Shown one piece after another: positions 1-8,400 of a stretch of 22,244 bases of DNA. Origin of the DNA: DASPWW01 sp050697195 (GTDB lineage: Bacteria > Actinomycetota > Thermoleophilia > Solirubrobacterales > 70-9); NCBI GenBank assembly GCA_050697195.1, contig JBOGZL010000148.1, positions 1 to 22,244 of the forward strand. The letters run 5' to 3'. Numbering within the stretch: position 1 is the first letter of the stretch; each line of letters starts with the position of its first letter. Position numbers and translations under genes: made by a program. The notes beneath the pieces were generated by a model. The model saw nothing but the letters and a program-made list of their open reading frames with translations, did not search any database and was not told the origin of the DNA.

Positions 1-1
1 C

Positions 2-2377
2 CCCCCCCCGCCCCCGTGGCGCCGCGCGACGATGGCCGAGCTCATCAAGGAGCAGACCGCGGCCGAGATGCATCCCTCGATGCCGGTCGAGCAGGCGCGC
101 AAGATCGCCGCCGACCGCGACGTCCCCTACGAGGACGAGTGGGGCTCGGGAAAGGTGATGGCGGAGGTCTACGACGCGACCTGCGAGGCCGGGCTGATCG
201 ACCCGACGTTCGTCATGGACCATCCGCGTGAGGTCTCCCCGCTCGCCCGCGCGCACCGCGACGACCCGACGCTCACGGAGCGCTTCGAGGCCGTGATCGC
301 GGGCCGCGAGCTGGCGAACGCGTACAGCGAGCTCAACGACCCCGTCGACCAGGCGGAGCGATTCGCCGAGGAGGCGAAGGCGAGGGCGGCCGGCGACGAG
401 GAGGCCGAGGAGCCCGACGACGACTACGTCCGCGCGCTCGAGTACGGCCTCCCGCCGACCGGGGGCCTGGGAATCGGGCTCGACCGCCTGGTGATGCTGC
501 TCGCCGATGCGACGGCGATCCGCGAGGTGATCCTGTTCCCGACGATGCGGCCCGAGGGCGGCACCGTGCGCCGCCCGGGACCGCTGCCAGGCGTGGGCGG
601 GATCCCGACTCCTGCGTCGCTGGGGGCGGGAGACCGGGCACCGACTGAGCTCGCAACCTCCGTGACGCCGACGCCTCTCCCGGCGCCCGCCGCGCCGCGG
701 GGTCGGGTGAGGGCGCTGGCGTGGCTGACGGTGCTTCTCGGGATCGTCTCGTTCCTGCCGACGTTCCCCGCGATCCACGACGACCTCGGGATCGAGCCGC
801 TGGTCGACCGCGACGGGAGGGCGCTCGGCCACGCGGTCTCGGTGATGATCGGCGCGGCGCTGATCCTGATCGCGCGCCAGATCGCCCGCCGAAAGAAGCT
901 CGCGTGGCAGCTCGCGGTGGCGCTCTTCGCCGCCGGGGCGGTCGTCCACCTGCTCAAGGGCCCCGACCCGATCGCCGTCCTGCTCGACGTGGGGATGCTC
1001 GTCTCGCTCGTGTGGTGGCGGCGGGACTTCGACGCTCCCCCGGATCCCGGCTCGCTGGTCACCCTGGCCCGGTTCGTGCCGCTGTACGTGCTCGGAGTGC
1101 TCGCGTTCGGGACGATCTCGCTGCTGCTCGAAAGCGACAAGATCCCCGAAGCGCTGACGGTCGGCGGTGTGCTCGAGACGACCTTCGGCGGACTGGTCGG
1201 CCTCGACGGCCCGTACACCTACGAGGCGAAGCTGTTCCGCGATTTCTTCCCGGCGGCGCTGCTCGCGCTCGGAATCCTCGGCGGCGTTGTCGTCCTGTAT
1301 CTGCTGTTCCGCCCCCTGGTGACGCACGGCGCTACCGGGGACGATCGCCGCCGCGCGCGCGAGTTGGTGCGCGCGTACGGAAGCGACACGCTCGCGTACT
1401 TCGACCTCCACCGCGGCAAGAGCTACTTCTTCTCCAGCGACGGGCGGGCGATGATCGCCTATGCCTACATGGGCGGGTACGCGCTCGTGTCCGCCGACCC
1501 CGTGGGCGCCCCGAATTCGGTTGGCCGCGTCCTCGACGAGTTCCTCGGCTTCTGTCGCAGGCGCGGGTGGGAGGTCGCGTTCCTCGCCGTGCGGGAGTCC
1601 GACGCTCCGCTCTATGAGGAGCGCGGCTTCCACGCCGTGTACCTCGGCGACGAGGCGATCATCCCGTGCACGGAGTTCACGCTCAGCGGGGGCGGGATGA
1701 AGCCGGTGCGCTCGGCGGTCGGCCGGGTCGCGAAGGGGCACCGGTTCCAGCTCATCCGCGAGTCCGACGCATCCGCGCCGCTGGTCGAGCAGCTGAACGC
1801 GATCAGCGAGGAGTGGCGCGAGGGCGAGCAGGAGCGCGGGTTCACGATGGAGCTCGCGCGCGACGTCACCGGAGACGAGCCGGACCTGCTGCTCGCGATC
1901 GCCCTCGACCGCGACGAGAAGCCGGCCGCGTTCCTGCGGCTCGTGCCGTGCTACGGCGACGACCCCGGCTACTCCCTCGACCTGATGCGGCGCCGGCCCG
2001 ACGCCGTGAACGGGATCACCGAGTTCCTGATCGCGAACTCGGCGCTCGCGCTCGGCGCGCAGGGGTTCCACCGCCTGTCGATGAACTTCGCGGCCTGGGG
2101 GCGGCTGTTCGACGAGAGCCGCGGGCTGGGGCCGGGCGAGCGGGTCGAGAAGGCGATCGCGAAGGCGCTCAACCCGTTCTTCCAGATCCAGTCGCTGCGC
2201 GACTTCAACCGCAAGTTCGCGCCGCAGTGGCTCCCGCGCTCGATCGTGGTCGAGGATCCCGCGGCCCTGCCGCGCGTCGGCGCGCTGTACGCGACCGTGG
2301 AGGGGTTCCTCCGGGTGCCGCTCCTGGGGCGGCTGCTGGTCCCGAGCGTCCCCTCGGATGGGGCCGCTGGGAAATGA
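2..2377 (+). CDS. lysX: Lysyl-tRNA synthetase (C-terminal part) fused to MprF-like lysyl-phosphatidylglycerol synthase; 5' end outside window
   Basis: The frame is open from the left edge, so the true start lies upstream; residues are counted from the Met at 32. The first ~175 residues are the end of a class II lysyl-tRNA synthetase: an ELANAYSELNDP segment (~93-104), class II motif 3 GLGIGLDR (145-152), then VILFPTMRPE. After a Pro/Ala-rich linker (~176-225) come about six membrane segments (~228-430) and a cytosolic GNAT-like DUF2156 domain (from ~460, GKSYFFSSDGRA). This matches the MprF/LysX lysyltransferase that moves lysine from Lys-tRNA to phosphatidylglycerol in the membrane. No stop separates the halves; in-frame GTGs at 566 and 662 could start a separate protein but are not needed. 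Mycobacterial LysX has the opposite domain order. The symbol is given by function. The gene ends in ATGA shared with the next gene. Confidence 0.88.
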   Translation, partial: PPPPPWRRATMAELIKEQTAAEMHPSMPVEQARKIAADRDVPYEDEWGSGKVMAEVYDATCEAGLIDPTFVMDHPREVSPLARAHRDDPTLTERFEAVIAGRELANAYSELNDPVDQAERFAEEAKARAAGDEEAEEPDDDYVRALEYGLPPTGGLGIGLDRLVMLLADATAIREVILFPTMRPEGGTVRRPGPLPGVGGIPTPASLGAGDRAPTELATSVTPTPLPAPAAPRGRVRALAWLTVLLGIVSFLPTFPAIHDDLGIEPLVDRDGRALGHAVSVMIGAALILIARQIARRKKLAWQLAVALFAAGAVVHLLKGPDPIAVLLDVGMLVSLVWWRRDFDAPPDPGSLVTLARFVPLYVLGVLAFGTISLLLESDKIPEALTVGGVLETTFGGLVGLDGPYTYEAKLFRDFFPAALLALGILGGVVVLYLLFRPLVTHGATGDDRRRARELVRAYGSDTLAYFDLHRGKSYFFSSDGRAMIAYAYMGGYALVSADPVGAPNSVGRVLDEFLGFCRRRGWEVAFLAVRESDAPLYEERGFHAVYLGDEAIIPCTEFTLSGGGMKPVRSAVGRVAKGHRFQLIRESDASAPLVEQLNAISEEWREGEQERGFTMELARDVTGDEPDLLLAIALDRDEKPAAFLRLVPCYGDDPGYSLDLMRRRPDAVNGITEFLIANSALALGAQGFHRLSMNFAAWGRLFDESRGLGPGERVEKAIAKALNPFFQIQSLRDFNRKFAPQWLPRSIVVEDPAALPRVGALYATVEGFLRVPLLGRLLVPSVPSDGAAGK

Positions 2378-3639
2378 CGCTGGCGGTCACCGGCGCGACC
2401 CTCGACGGGAAGATCGTCGGGCTGCGTGCCGAGGACGGCCGGATCACGGAGCTCGGAGCGGGTGTCGCGCCCCACGATGGCGACGAGGTGATCGACGGCG
2501 CCGGGACGGTGCTCGTCCCGGGGCTGTGGAACGCCCACACCCACGCAGCTATGACGCTGTTTCGCGGCTACGGCGACGACATGCCGCTGATGGATTGGCT
2601 CGAGAAGCGGATCTGGCCGGTCGAGGAGAAGCTGGACGCCGAGGACGTGTACTGGGGGACGCGGCTCGCCTGCGCGGAGATGATCCGCACGGGGACAGTC
2701 GGGTTCTGGGACATGTACTGGCAGCCGGGTGCGACCGCTCGCGCCATAGCCGACGCTGGGCTCCGCGCCGTGATCGGGGCGCCGCTGATCGACGGCGGGG
2801 ATCCGGGCGGCGAGGAGAAGGTTGGGAAGCTGAAGGCGGACATCGAGAGCGGTCTGGAGGAGCTGGCAGGCACGGGGGAAGGGATCTCGGCGGCGCTGGC
2901 GCCGCACGCGATCTACACGGTCAGCGAGGAGTCGCTGAGGTGGATCGGCGAGCGCTCCGAGGCCGGCGGGCTTCCGATCCACATTCACCTCTCCGAGACA
3001 GAGCAGGAGGTCGTCGATTGCGTCGCGGCGCACGGCGTCCGCCCCGCGGCCTATCTCGACCGCTGCGGTGCGCTCGGCCCCCGGACCCTGCTAGCGCACG
3101 GCGTGTGGCTCGACCAAGCGGAGCTCGACCTGATCGCGGAGCGCGGCGCGACGATCGTCACCAACCCGGTCGCGAACCAGAAGCTCGCGATCGGCGGCGT
3201 GTTCCCCTATCCGGCCGCGCACGAGCGCGGGATCGATCTCGGGCTCGGGACCGACGGCCCCGGCTCGAACAACTCGCTCGACATGCTCGAGCAGATGAAG
3301 TTCCTCGCCCTGATCCAGAAGCACACGGCGGCCGATCCGACCGTCGCTCCGGCGGGCGAGGTGTGGCGGATCGCCACGGGAGCCGCCTCGGCGCTCGTGG
3401 GCGCCTCCGGGAGGCTCGAGGCGGGCGAGCCCGCCGACTTCCTGCTGATCCGAGGCGATGCGCCGGAACTCAGCCTCGGGGACCTGACCGCGAACCTCGT
3501 GTACGCGGCCTCCGGGACCGGCGTCGTGGATACCACGGTGGTCGCCGGCAGGGTCCTGATGCGCGATGGGCAAGTAGGGGAAATGGACAAGATCCACGAG
3601 CGCGCGGTCGAGCGCGCCCGGCGCCTGGGCATCGCCTGA
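2374..3639 (+). CDS. mtaD: Amidohydrolase: 5-methylthioadenosine/S-adenosylhomocysteine deaminase family
   Basis: This 421-residue metal-dependent amidohydrolase probably deaminates 5'-methylthioadenosine and/or S-adenosylhomocysteine in the cytosol (purine/methionine salvage). The TIM-barrel metal motifs are all present: WNAHTHAAMTLFRG near residue 50, IHIHLSETEQEV near 207, LLAHGVWLD near 240 and LGTDGPGSNNSLDMLEQMK near 290. Length is close to the usual 420-450. The ATG at 2374 overlaps the TGA of the upstream fusion gene, suggesting translational coupling. The open frame runs far upstream, but only from here does it read as amidohydrolase. Chlorohydrolase/guanine-deaminase relatives (TrzA/AtzF-like) share the fold, so the exact substrate is inferred. 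It converges on the minus-strand AbiEi-like gene 67 bp downstream. Confidence 0.88.
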   Translation: MTLAVTGATLDGKIVGLRAEDGRITELGAGVAPHDGDEVIDGAGTVLVPGLWNAHTHAAMTLFRGYGDDMPLMDWLEKRIWPVEEKLDAEDVYWGTRLACAEMIRTGTVGFWDMYWQPGATARAIADAGLRAVIGAPLIDGGDPGGEEKVGKLKADIESGLEELAGTGEGISAALAPHAIYTVSEESLRWIGERSEAGGLPIHIHLSETEQEVVDCVAAHGVRPAAYLDRCGALGPRTLLAHGVWLDQAELDLIAERGATIVTNPVANQKLAIGGVFPYPAAHERGIDLGLGTDGPGSNNSLDMLEQMKFLALIQKHTAADPTVAPAGEVWRIATGAASALVGASGRLEAGEPADFLLIRGDAPELSLGDLTANLVYAASGTGVVDTTVVAGRVLMRDGQVGEMDKIHERAVERARRLGIA

Positions 3640-3681
3640 CCCGGCCCGCGCCCACCCCGCGCACCGCCGATCGACGACTTA

Positions 3682-3699
3682 GGTAGTCAATGGACTACC
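3682..3699. repeat. 18-bp palindrome A, between convergent genes
   Basis: A perfect inverted repeat: GGTAGTC, loop AATG, GACTACC. It lies 8 bp beyond the stop codon of the minus-strand AbiEi/DUF559 gene and 42 bp beyond the amidohydrolase stop. No clear U-tract follows on either strand, so an intrinsic terminator is possible but unproven. A homologous palindrome lies at the same distance (8 bp) from the stop codon of the paralogue (4627-4644). Confidence 0.6.
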
Positions 3700-3706
3700 G
3701 AACGCG

Positions 3707-4636
3707 TCACTCGACGGGATGGGCGCTGCGCAGCCGTCGCGCGATCGCACGTAGTGTCCTCCCCACGTGCCCCGGCTCATACGCGATCTGCGCGTGTGTG
3801 AAGCGCAGCGGGGTCAGGCCGGCGGCCGTATGGGCCTGGTCGCGCACCCGATCGGCTGCCTGCTGAGCCGGCGTGCGGTGGTAGCGCAGGCCGTCGGTCT
3901 CGACGACGAGCCCGAGCTCCGGCCAGAGGAAGTCGACCCGGAAGCCGTTGACCATGCACTGGGTTTGCGGCTTCGGCAGCCCGGCCTGGCGGGCGATCGG
4001 CACAAACAGGCGCTCGAGCTCCGAGTCGGTCATGACGAACGTGTGCCGGTCGAGCACCCGCCGCAGGACACCGACCCCCCGCTGCCCGCGCATCTCGTCG
4101 AGTGCGGCGCGCAGCTCCTCCGGATTGCACAACCCCCGCGTGTCCGACTCCCTTATTGCCCGCTCCAGCCGACGGCTGCCGAGACGGCACGCGATGTCCA
4201 CGAGGGTCCGGATCGGGGCGGTGACCGGGATGCCGTCATGCTGCGTCACGTCGTTGGCATGTAGGGCGGCCCGGCGGTGGACGATCACGCCGGTACGGCG
4301 GCGCCCACCCTGCGTTGGCACCGAGATCTCGATCGGCCCCCGACTCTCGCCGCCAATCTCCCACAGCGCGAGCGCGCTCGCGTGACTCAGAACAGCCCCG
4401 CTCCCGCAACTCAGTACCGCGGCCATCCAACTTCCCCGCGTCGTTACCTGCGGCCGTCCGACCGCGTACACCCCGCGGAGTATCGGGTGAAGGCGCCCTT
4501 TGGCGATCCGATGCTTGATCGCTTGGGGATGGAACCCGGTCTCGAGCAGCTGCGCCCGGGCGATCACCCCGTGCTGCCGTTCCACGAGCGCCCAAAGCCC
4601 GGCCGCCCCACTCGAATGACCCGTTCGGTACCCCAT
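3707..4636 (-). CDS. AbiEi-like wHTH protein with C-terminal DUF559 nuclease-like domain
   Basis: A 309-residue protein. Residues ~12-60 (LWALVERQHGVIARAQLL...LRGVYAVGRP) match the N-terminal winged-helix domain of AbiEi-type (type IV) antitoxin regulators. Residues ~215-309 match DUF559, a very-short-patch-repair-like PD-(D/E)XK fold, with VDFLWPELGLVVETDGLRYH carrying the acidic D...E.D core. Such fusions are common in actinomycete genomes, mostly uncharacterised. No AbiEii nucleotidyltransferase toxin is next to it, so a toxin-antitoxin role is not supported. The ATG at 4634-4636 sits inside palindrome B, directly after the upstream paralogue. Function beyond DNA binding and a possible nuclease is unknown. 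Confidence 0.85.
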   Translation of the reverse strand: MGYRTGHSSGAAGLWALVERQHGVIARAQLLETGFHPQAIKHRIAKGRLHPILRGVYAVGRPQVTTRGSWMAAVLSCGSGAVLSHASALALWEIGGESRGPIEISVPTQGGRRRTGVIVHRRAALHANDVTQHDGIPVTAPIRTLVDIACRLGSRRLERAIRESDTRGLCNPEELRAALDEMRGQRGVGVLRRVLDRHTFVMTDSELERLFVPIARQAGLPKPQTQCMVNGFRVDFLWPELGLVVETDGLRYHRTPAQQAADRVRDQAHTAAGLTPLRFTHAQIAYEPGHVGRTLRAIARRLRSAHPVE

Positions 4637-4644
4637 GGAGTACC
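4627..4644. repeat. 18-bp palindrome B, homologous to palindrome A
   Basis: GGTACCC, loop CATG, GAGTACC: six of seven stem pairs hold, and in RNA from the minus strand the seventh is a G-U wobble. Relative to palindrome A, one stem pair is swapped from G-C to C-G, a compensatory change. It contains the start codon of the downstream paralogue (CAT at 4634-4636). Palindrome and following stop codon align with copy A at a constant offset of 945 bp without indels. Confidence 0.6.
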
Positions 4645-4651
4645 GAAGGCG

Positions 4652-5311
4652 TCAATCGACGGCGATTAGCCCCCCACGATGTGCGGCGCGCTCGAGCTCA
4701 GAGTCGGTAAGGATGAACGTGTGACGGTCGAGCGCGCGCCGCAACACGCCTACCCCTCGCTGCCCGCGCATGTGACCGAGAGCGGCCCTCAACGTCTCCG
4801 GGTCGCACAGCCCACGTGTGTCGGCCTCCTTTATCGCCTTTTCGAGCTGGCGTCGACGGAGGCGGCATGCGATGTCGACCAGGGTCCGGACCGGGGCAGT
4901 GAGGGGGATGCCATCACGCTCCGAAATCTCGTTCGGAGTGAGCACGCGCCGGTGGGCGACGATCCCGGGGCGGCGACGAAAAGCACCCCCGGGAACCGAT
5001 ACCGCGATCGACCCTGGCCGCTCGCTGCCGATCTCCCACAGCGCCGCCGCGCTTCCGGGGCTGAGGGCGGCACCGGGTCGGCAGCACAGAACCGCCGCCA
5101 GCCGGCGTCCGTTCGCCGTTATCTGCGGCCGTCCGACCGCGCAGACCCCGCGCCACACGGAATGGAGCCGTCCCGTCGAGATCCGGTGCTTGATCGCGTC
5201 GGGACGGAGGCCGAGGTCGAGCAGCTGCGCCCGGGCGACGACTCCGTGCTGCCGCTTCGCGAGCGCCCAGATTCCAACCCCGCGCATCGAATGCAGCATT
5301 CCGGGGTCCAT
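4652..5311 (-). CDS. Truncated AbiEi-like wHTH protein (paralogue lacking the DUF559 domain)
   Basis: About 219 residues from the ATG at 5311. The wHTH and middle regions follow the downstream paralogue closely (IWALAKRQHGVVARAQLL; RGQRGVGVLRRALDRHTF), but after TDSELER the whole ~95-residue DUF559 domain is missing and the protein ends AAHRGGLIAVD. The final codons GTC GAT TGA align with GTC GAG TGA of the intact copy, and the 3' flank is also homologous. An in-frame internal deletion therefore joined the middle to the original C-terminus, rather than a premature stop. The 5311 start follows a GGGGGAG run, though spacing is short; an in-frame GTG at 5377 would add 22 residues with no homologous counterpart. 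It may still bind DNA without nuclease activity, or be decaying. Confidence 0.72.
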   Translation of the reverse strand: MDPGMLHSMRGVGIWALAKRQHGVVARAQLLDLGLRPDAIKHRISTGRLHSVWRGVCAVGRPQITANGRRLAAVLCCRPGAALSPGSAAALWEIGSERPGSIAVSVPGGAFRRRPGIVAHRRVLTPNEISERDGIPLTAPVRTLVDIACRLRRRQLEKAIKEADTRGLCDPETLRAALGHMRGQRGVGVLRRALDRHTFILTDSELERAAHRGGLIAVD

Positions 5312-5457
5312 GGCTCCCCCAAGGCTGCAGTCGGCGGGATTCGCCCCTCGGGGGAACAGCGACGCGCCTGAACGCACGCGGCGGGGAGGGAGAGGGCGGA
5401 CGGATCTCGAGGCCCAAGCTCGTCGGCCGGGTCCGTGACGCGCTCGAGTCGGGGTCG

Positions 5458-8400
5458 GTGTTGATCGTCGCGGGAGCGGGGTGCGGGAAGACGACGATCC
5501 TCGACCAGGCGCTCGCCGAGGCCCCCGGATCGGTCGCCTGGATCAGCTGCTCGGACACCGAGCGCGCCCCGGGAACGCTCCTGATGCGGGTCCTCGACGC
5601 GATCTCCGCCGCCGTCCCCGGCGCCGCCGACGCGCTCGCCGAGCGCATGGCGGCCGCGCCCGAGCAGATCGACGCCCTGGAGATGACCCGCGAGCTGCTC
5701 GCCGAGCTGCCGCGGCTGCTCGTCGAGCCGCTCGTTCTCGTCTTCGACGACTCCGAGCACCTCGACGGGGCGGAGGACTCACTGCGGATGCTCAGCGCCC
5801 TGCTCCGCGCCGAGCTGCCCTCGCTTCACATCGCGATCGCCACGCGCCGATCGCTGGAGCTTCGCGTCGCCAAGTCGGTGGCGAGCGGGCGCATGACCGG
5901 ACTCAGCGCGGCGGACCTCGCGTTCGACGCCGAGGAGTGCGGCGCGCTGGTCCGCACGCGCACCGGGGTCGACCCCCCGGGGGATCAGGTCGACGCCGTG
6001 CTCGAGGCCACCGAGGGGTGGCCGCTCGGGGTCGCGTTGGCGGCATCGCACGTGGAGGCACAGCCGCGGGCGGGGGTGGACGGGACGTCGCTCCGCAGCC
6101 TGCGCTCGGCTCTCGATCTGCGGTCGTACTTCTCCGAGGAGCTCCTGGAATCGCTCGACTCGGAGCTTCGCGAGGCGGTGATCGCGTCGAGCGTCGCGAG
6201 CATGGTGACGACGGAGGTGGCGCGTGCACTCGACTTGCCCGAGGGTTTCGGGGGAAGCGTGGAGCGGGCAGGGGTCCTGGTCCGGTATTCGGACGACGAA
6301 GAGGCGTTCGCCTATCACCCGCTGCTGCGCGAGTTCCTGCTCGAGCGCCTGCGGGCGGACAGGCCCGATGACCAGCGGCGGAAGCTGCACGCCGCTGTCG
6401 CACCGGCGGCCGCGGGCGCGGGCGACGCGATCGGCGCGATCGAGCACTGGCTCGAGGCGGAGAGCTGGCCCGAGGCGGTCGTCGCGATCGAGCGGGAGAG
6501 CATGCGGTTGGCCCGGACGCAGCCCGATCTCCTGCGGCACTGGCTCTCGCTTCTCCCCCCGGAGGTCGGTTCGCTGCCGACGATGCTGTCGCTCCGGGGT
6601 CAGCTCGACTGGGGGGCCGGAGATCACGCGAGCGCGATCGAATCGCTCCAGGCGGCAATACGAGCATTTCGAGACCACCCGAATCCGCCCGCGGAGTGGA
6701 TGGCACGGTTCGCGTGCTCGGACGCGCTGATCTCGGTGGGGGAGTACGGCGAGTTCCAGCAGCTGATCGACGGCTGGGACGATCCGGGAGCCGCGAGCGC
6801 CGGCATCTTCCCGCTCGCGACCGCCATGTACGCGGCGTTCTGGTTGGCCACCTACGGGCGCTTCGAGGAGTCGGACGAGCTGGCGGCCGCGGTCAACGAG
6901 CATCCGGGGTCGGCGGCGGTTGCGTCGCTGGAGGCGCTGCGACAGTGCGCCGTCGACACCTCTCGGGGTCGTCTGGACGAGGCATACGAGGGCCTCGAGT
7001 CCGCTGTCCGGGAGTTGGAGGGCAACGACCCGTTCAACCGCCGCTTCTACATGCGCGCGTCGCAGGCGCTCGCGCTCCACGACCTCGGGCGCCTCGAGGA
7101 CGCGCTTCGAATGTGGATGCGCATACGCGAGGGCGCGCGCGAGGCCGCCGCCCGTTTCCTCGTCGACTCGAGCTACGCGTGGAGTGCGCTCCTGCTCGCT
7201 CAGGTCGGTCGGGTCGAGGACGCCGAGGCCGAGCTCGCACGGCACGAGCGCCAGGAGGCTGGCTGGCGCGACTACGTCGGGGATCTCGCGGAGGCATGGA
7301 CGGCCTCGCTGCGGGGAGATGCCGCGCGGACCGTCGCTTGCGCCGAGAAAGTGCTGAAGATCGTCGCCCCGGCGATCCCGATGTTCCAGTACTGGACGAG
7401 GGCGGACCTGGTGCCACCGCTCGTCGCCGCGGGCGCGGGCGATCGCGCACATGCCCTCCTCGTTGAGGCGCGCTCCGCGATCGATGAGGCGTTCCCCGGC
7501 GCGGACGGCCGCTACCCCAGGGCGCGGCTGCTGGCCCTGGGAGCGTGGCTGGGGCATCTCGAGGATGAGCCGGAGGCGGCCGACGCCGAGCTCCTGGCAG
7601 CGTGGGAGGAGGCAGAGGCCTCGCTGCCCCACGTGCTGCGACGGGAGTGGCCGCGCATCCAGGGCGTCGTGTGGGCACGACTCGAGCGCGGGGTGCTGGA
7701 CCCGGCGACGGCGACCGATGCGCTCACACGGGCGTTCCCCGAAGGCCTTCAGCTCGTGCCCTTCCTGGATCACCCGATCGCGGACGTGCGCCGTGCCTCT
7801 CTTTCGCCCGCGGTCAGGTCGGGGGATCCGGGGGCGGTCGGGCGTCTGAGACGGTTGCACGACGATCCGGAGCCCGAGCTCGCCAGGGCGGCCGAGAGTG
7901 CGTCCGCGCAGCTCTCGTCCTCGCTGCCCCCACTGCGGTTCGAGGTCCTGGGGCGCTTCTCGGTGCGGCGCGGCTCGTGGCGGGCCGGAGACTCCGAATG
8001 GAGGCGCCCGGTCGACGCCCGCCTTCTGCGCCTGCTCCTCGTCCACGCGGGACAACCGGTCCCCGAGGATCTGATCTTCGAGGCCCTGTGGCCCGCGAAA
8101 TCCGGCTCGGCCGCCCGGCGCGGCCTCCAGGTCGCGGTCTCCGGGGCCCGGCGGGTTCTCGATCCACCGGGCGCGGAGGGGAGCGCGATCGAGAGCCTGG
8201 GCCGGGCGTACAGGCTGGCGCTCGACCGCGAGGGAACGGTCGATGCCGACGAGTTCCGCTCGGCGTCGGAAGCCGCCCTCGCCGACCGGGGAGACGGGCG
8301 GCGAGGCCTGCTCGACCGCGCCCGCTCGCTGTGGGGAGGCGAGCCGCTGCCGGAGGAGCGCTACTCCGACTGGGCGACCTCGTACCGCGAGAGCCTGATC

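Noticed and set aside
1..15. C-rich run at the left edge
   Set aside because: It reads in frame as PPPPP before WRRATMAELIKE of the LysRS, so it can be coding. It may also be an assembly-end artefact; no separate element is supported.
5289..5301. Perfect 13-bp palindrome GAATGCAGCATTC
   Set aside because: It lies in the first codons of the truncated AbiEi-like gene and has no second copy at the paralogue, so an operator role is unsupported.
3707..5311. Type IV toxin-antitoxin (AbiE) system
   Set aside because: Only the AbiEi-like N-terminal domain is present; no AbiEii nucleotidyltransferase is encoded nearby.
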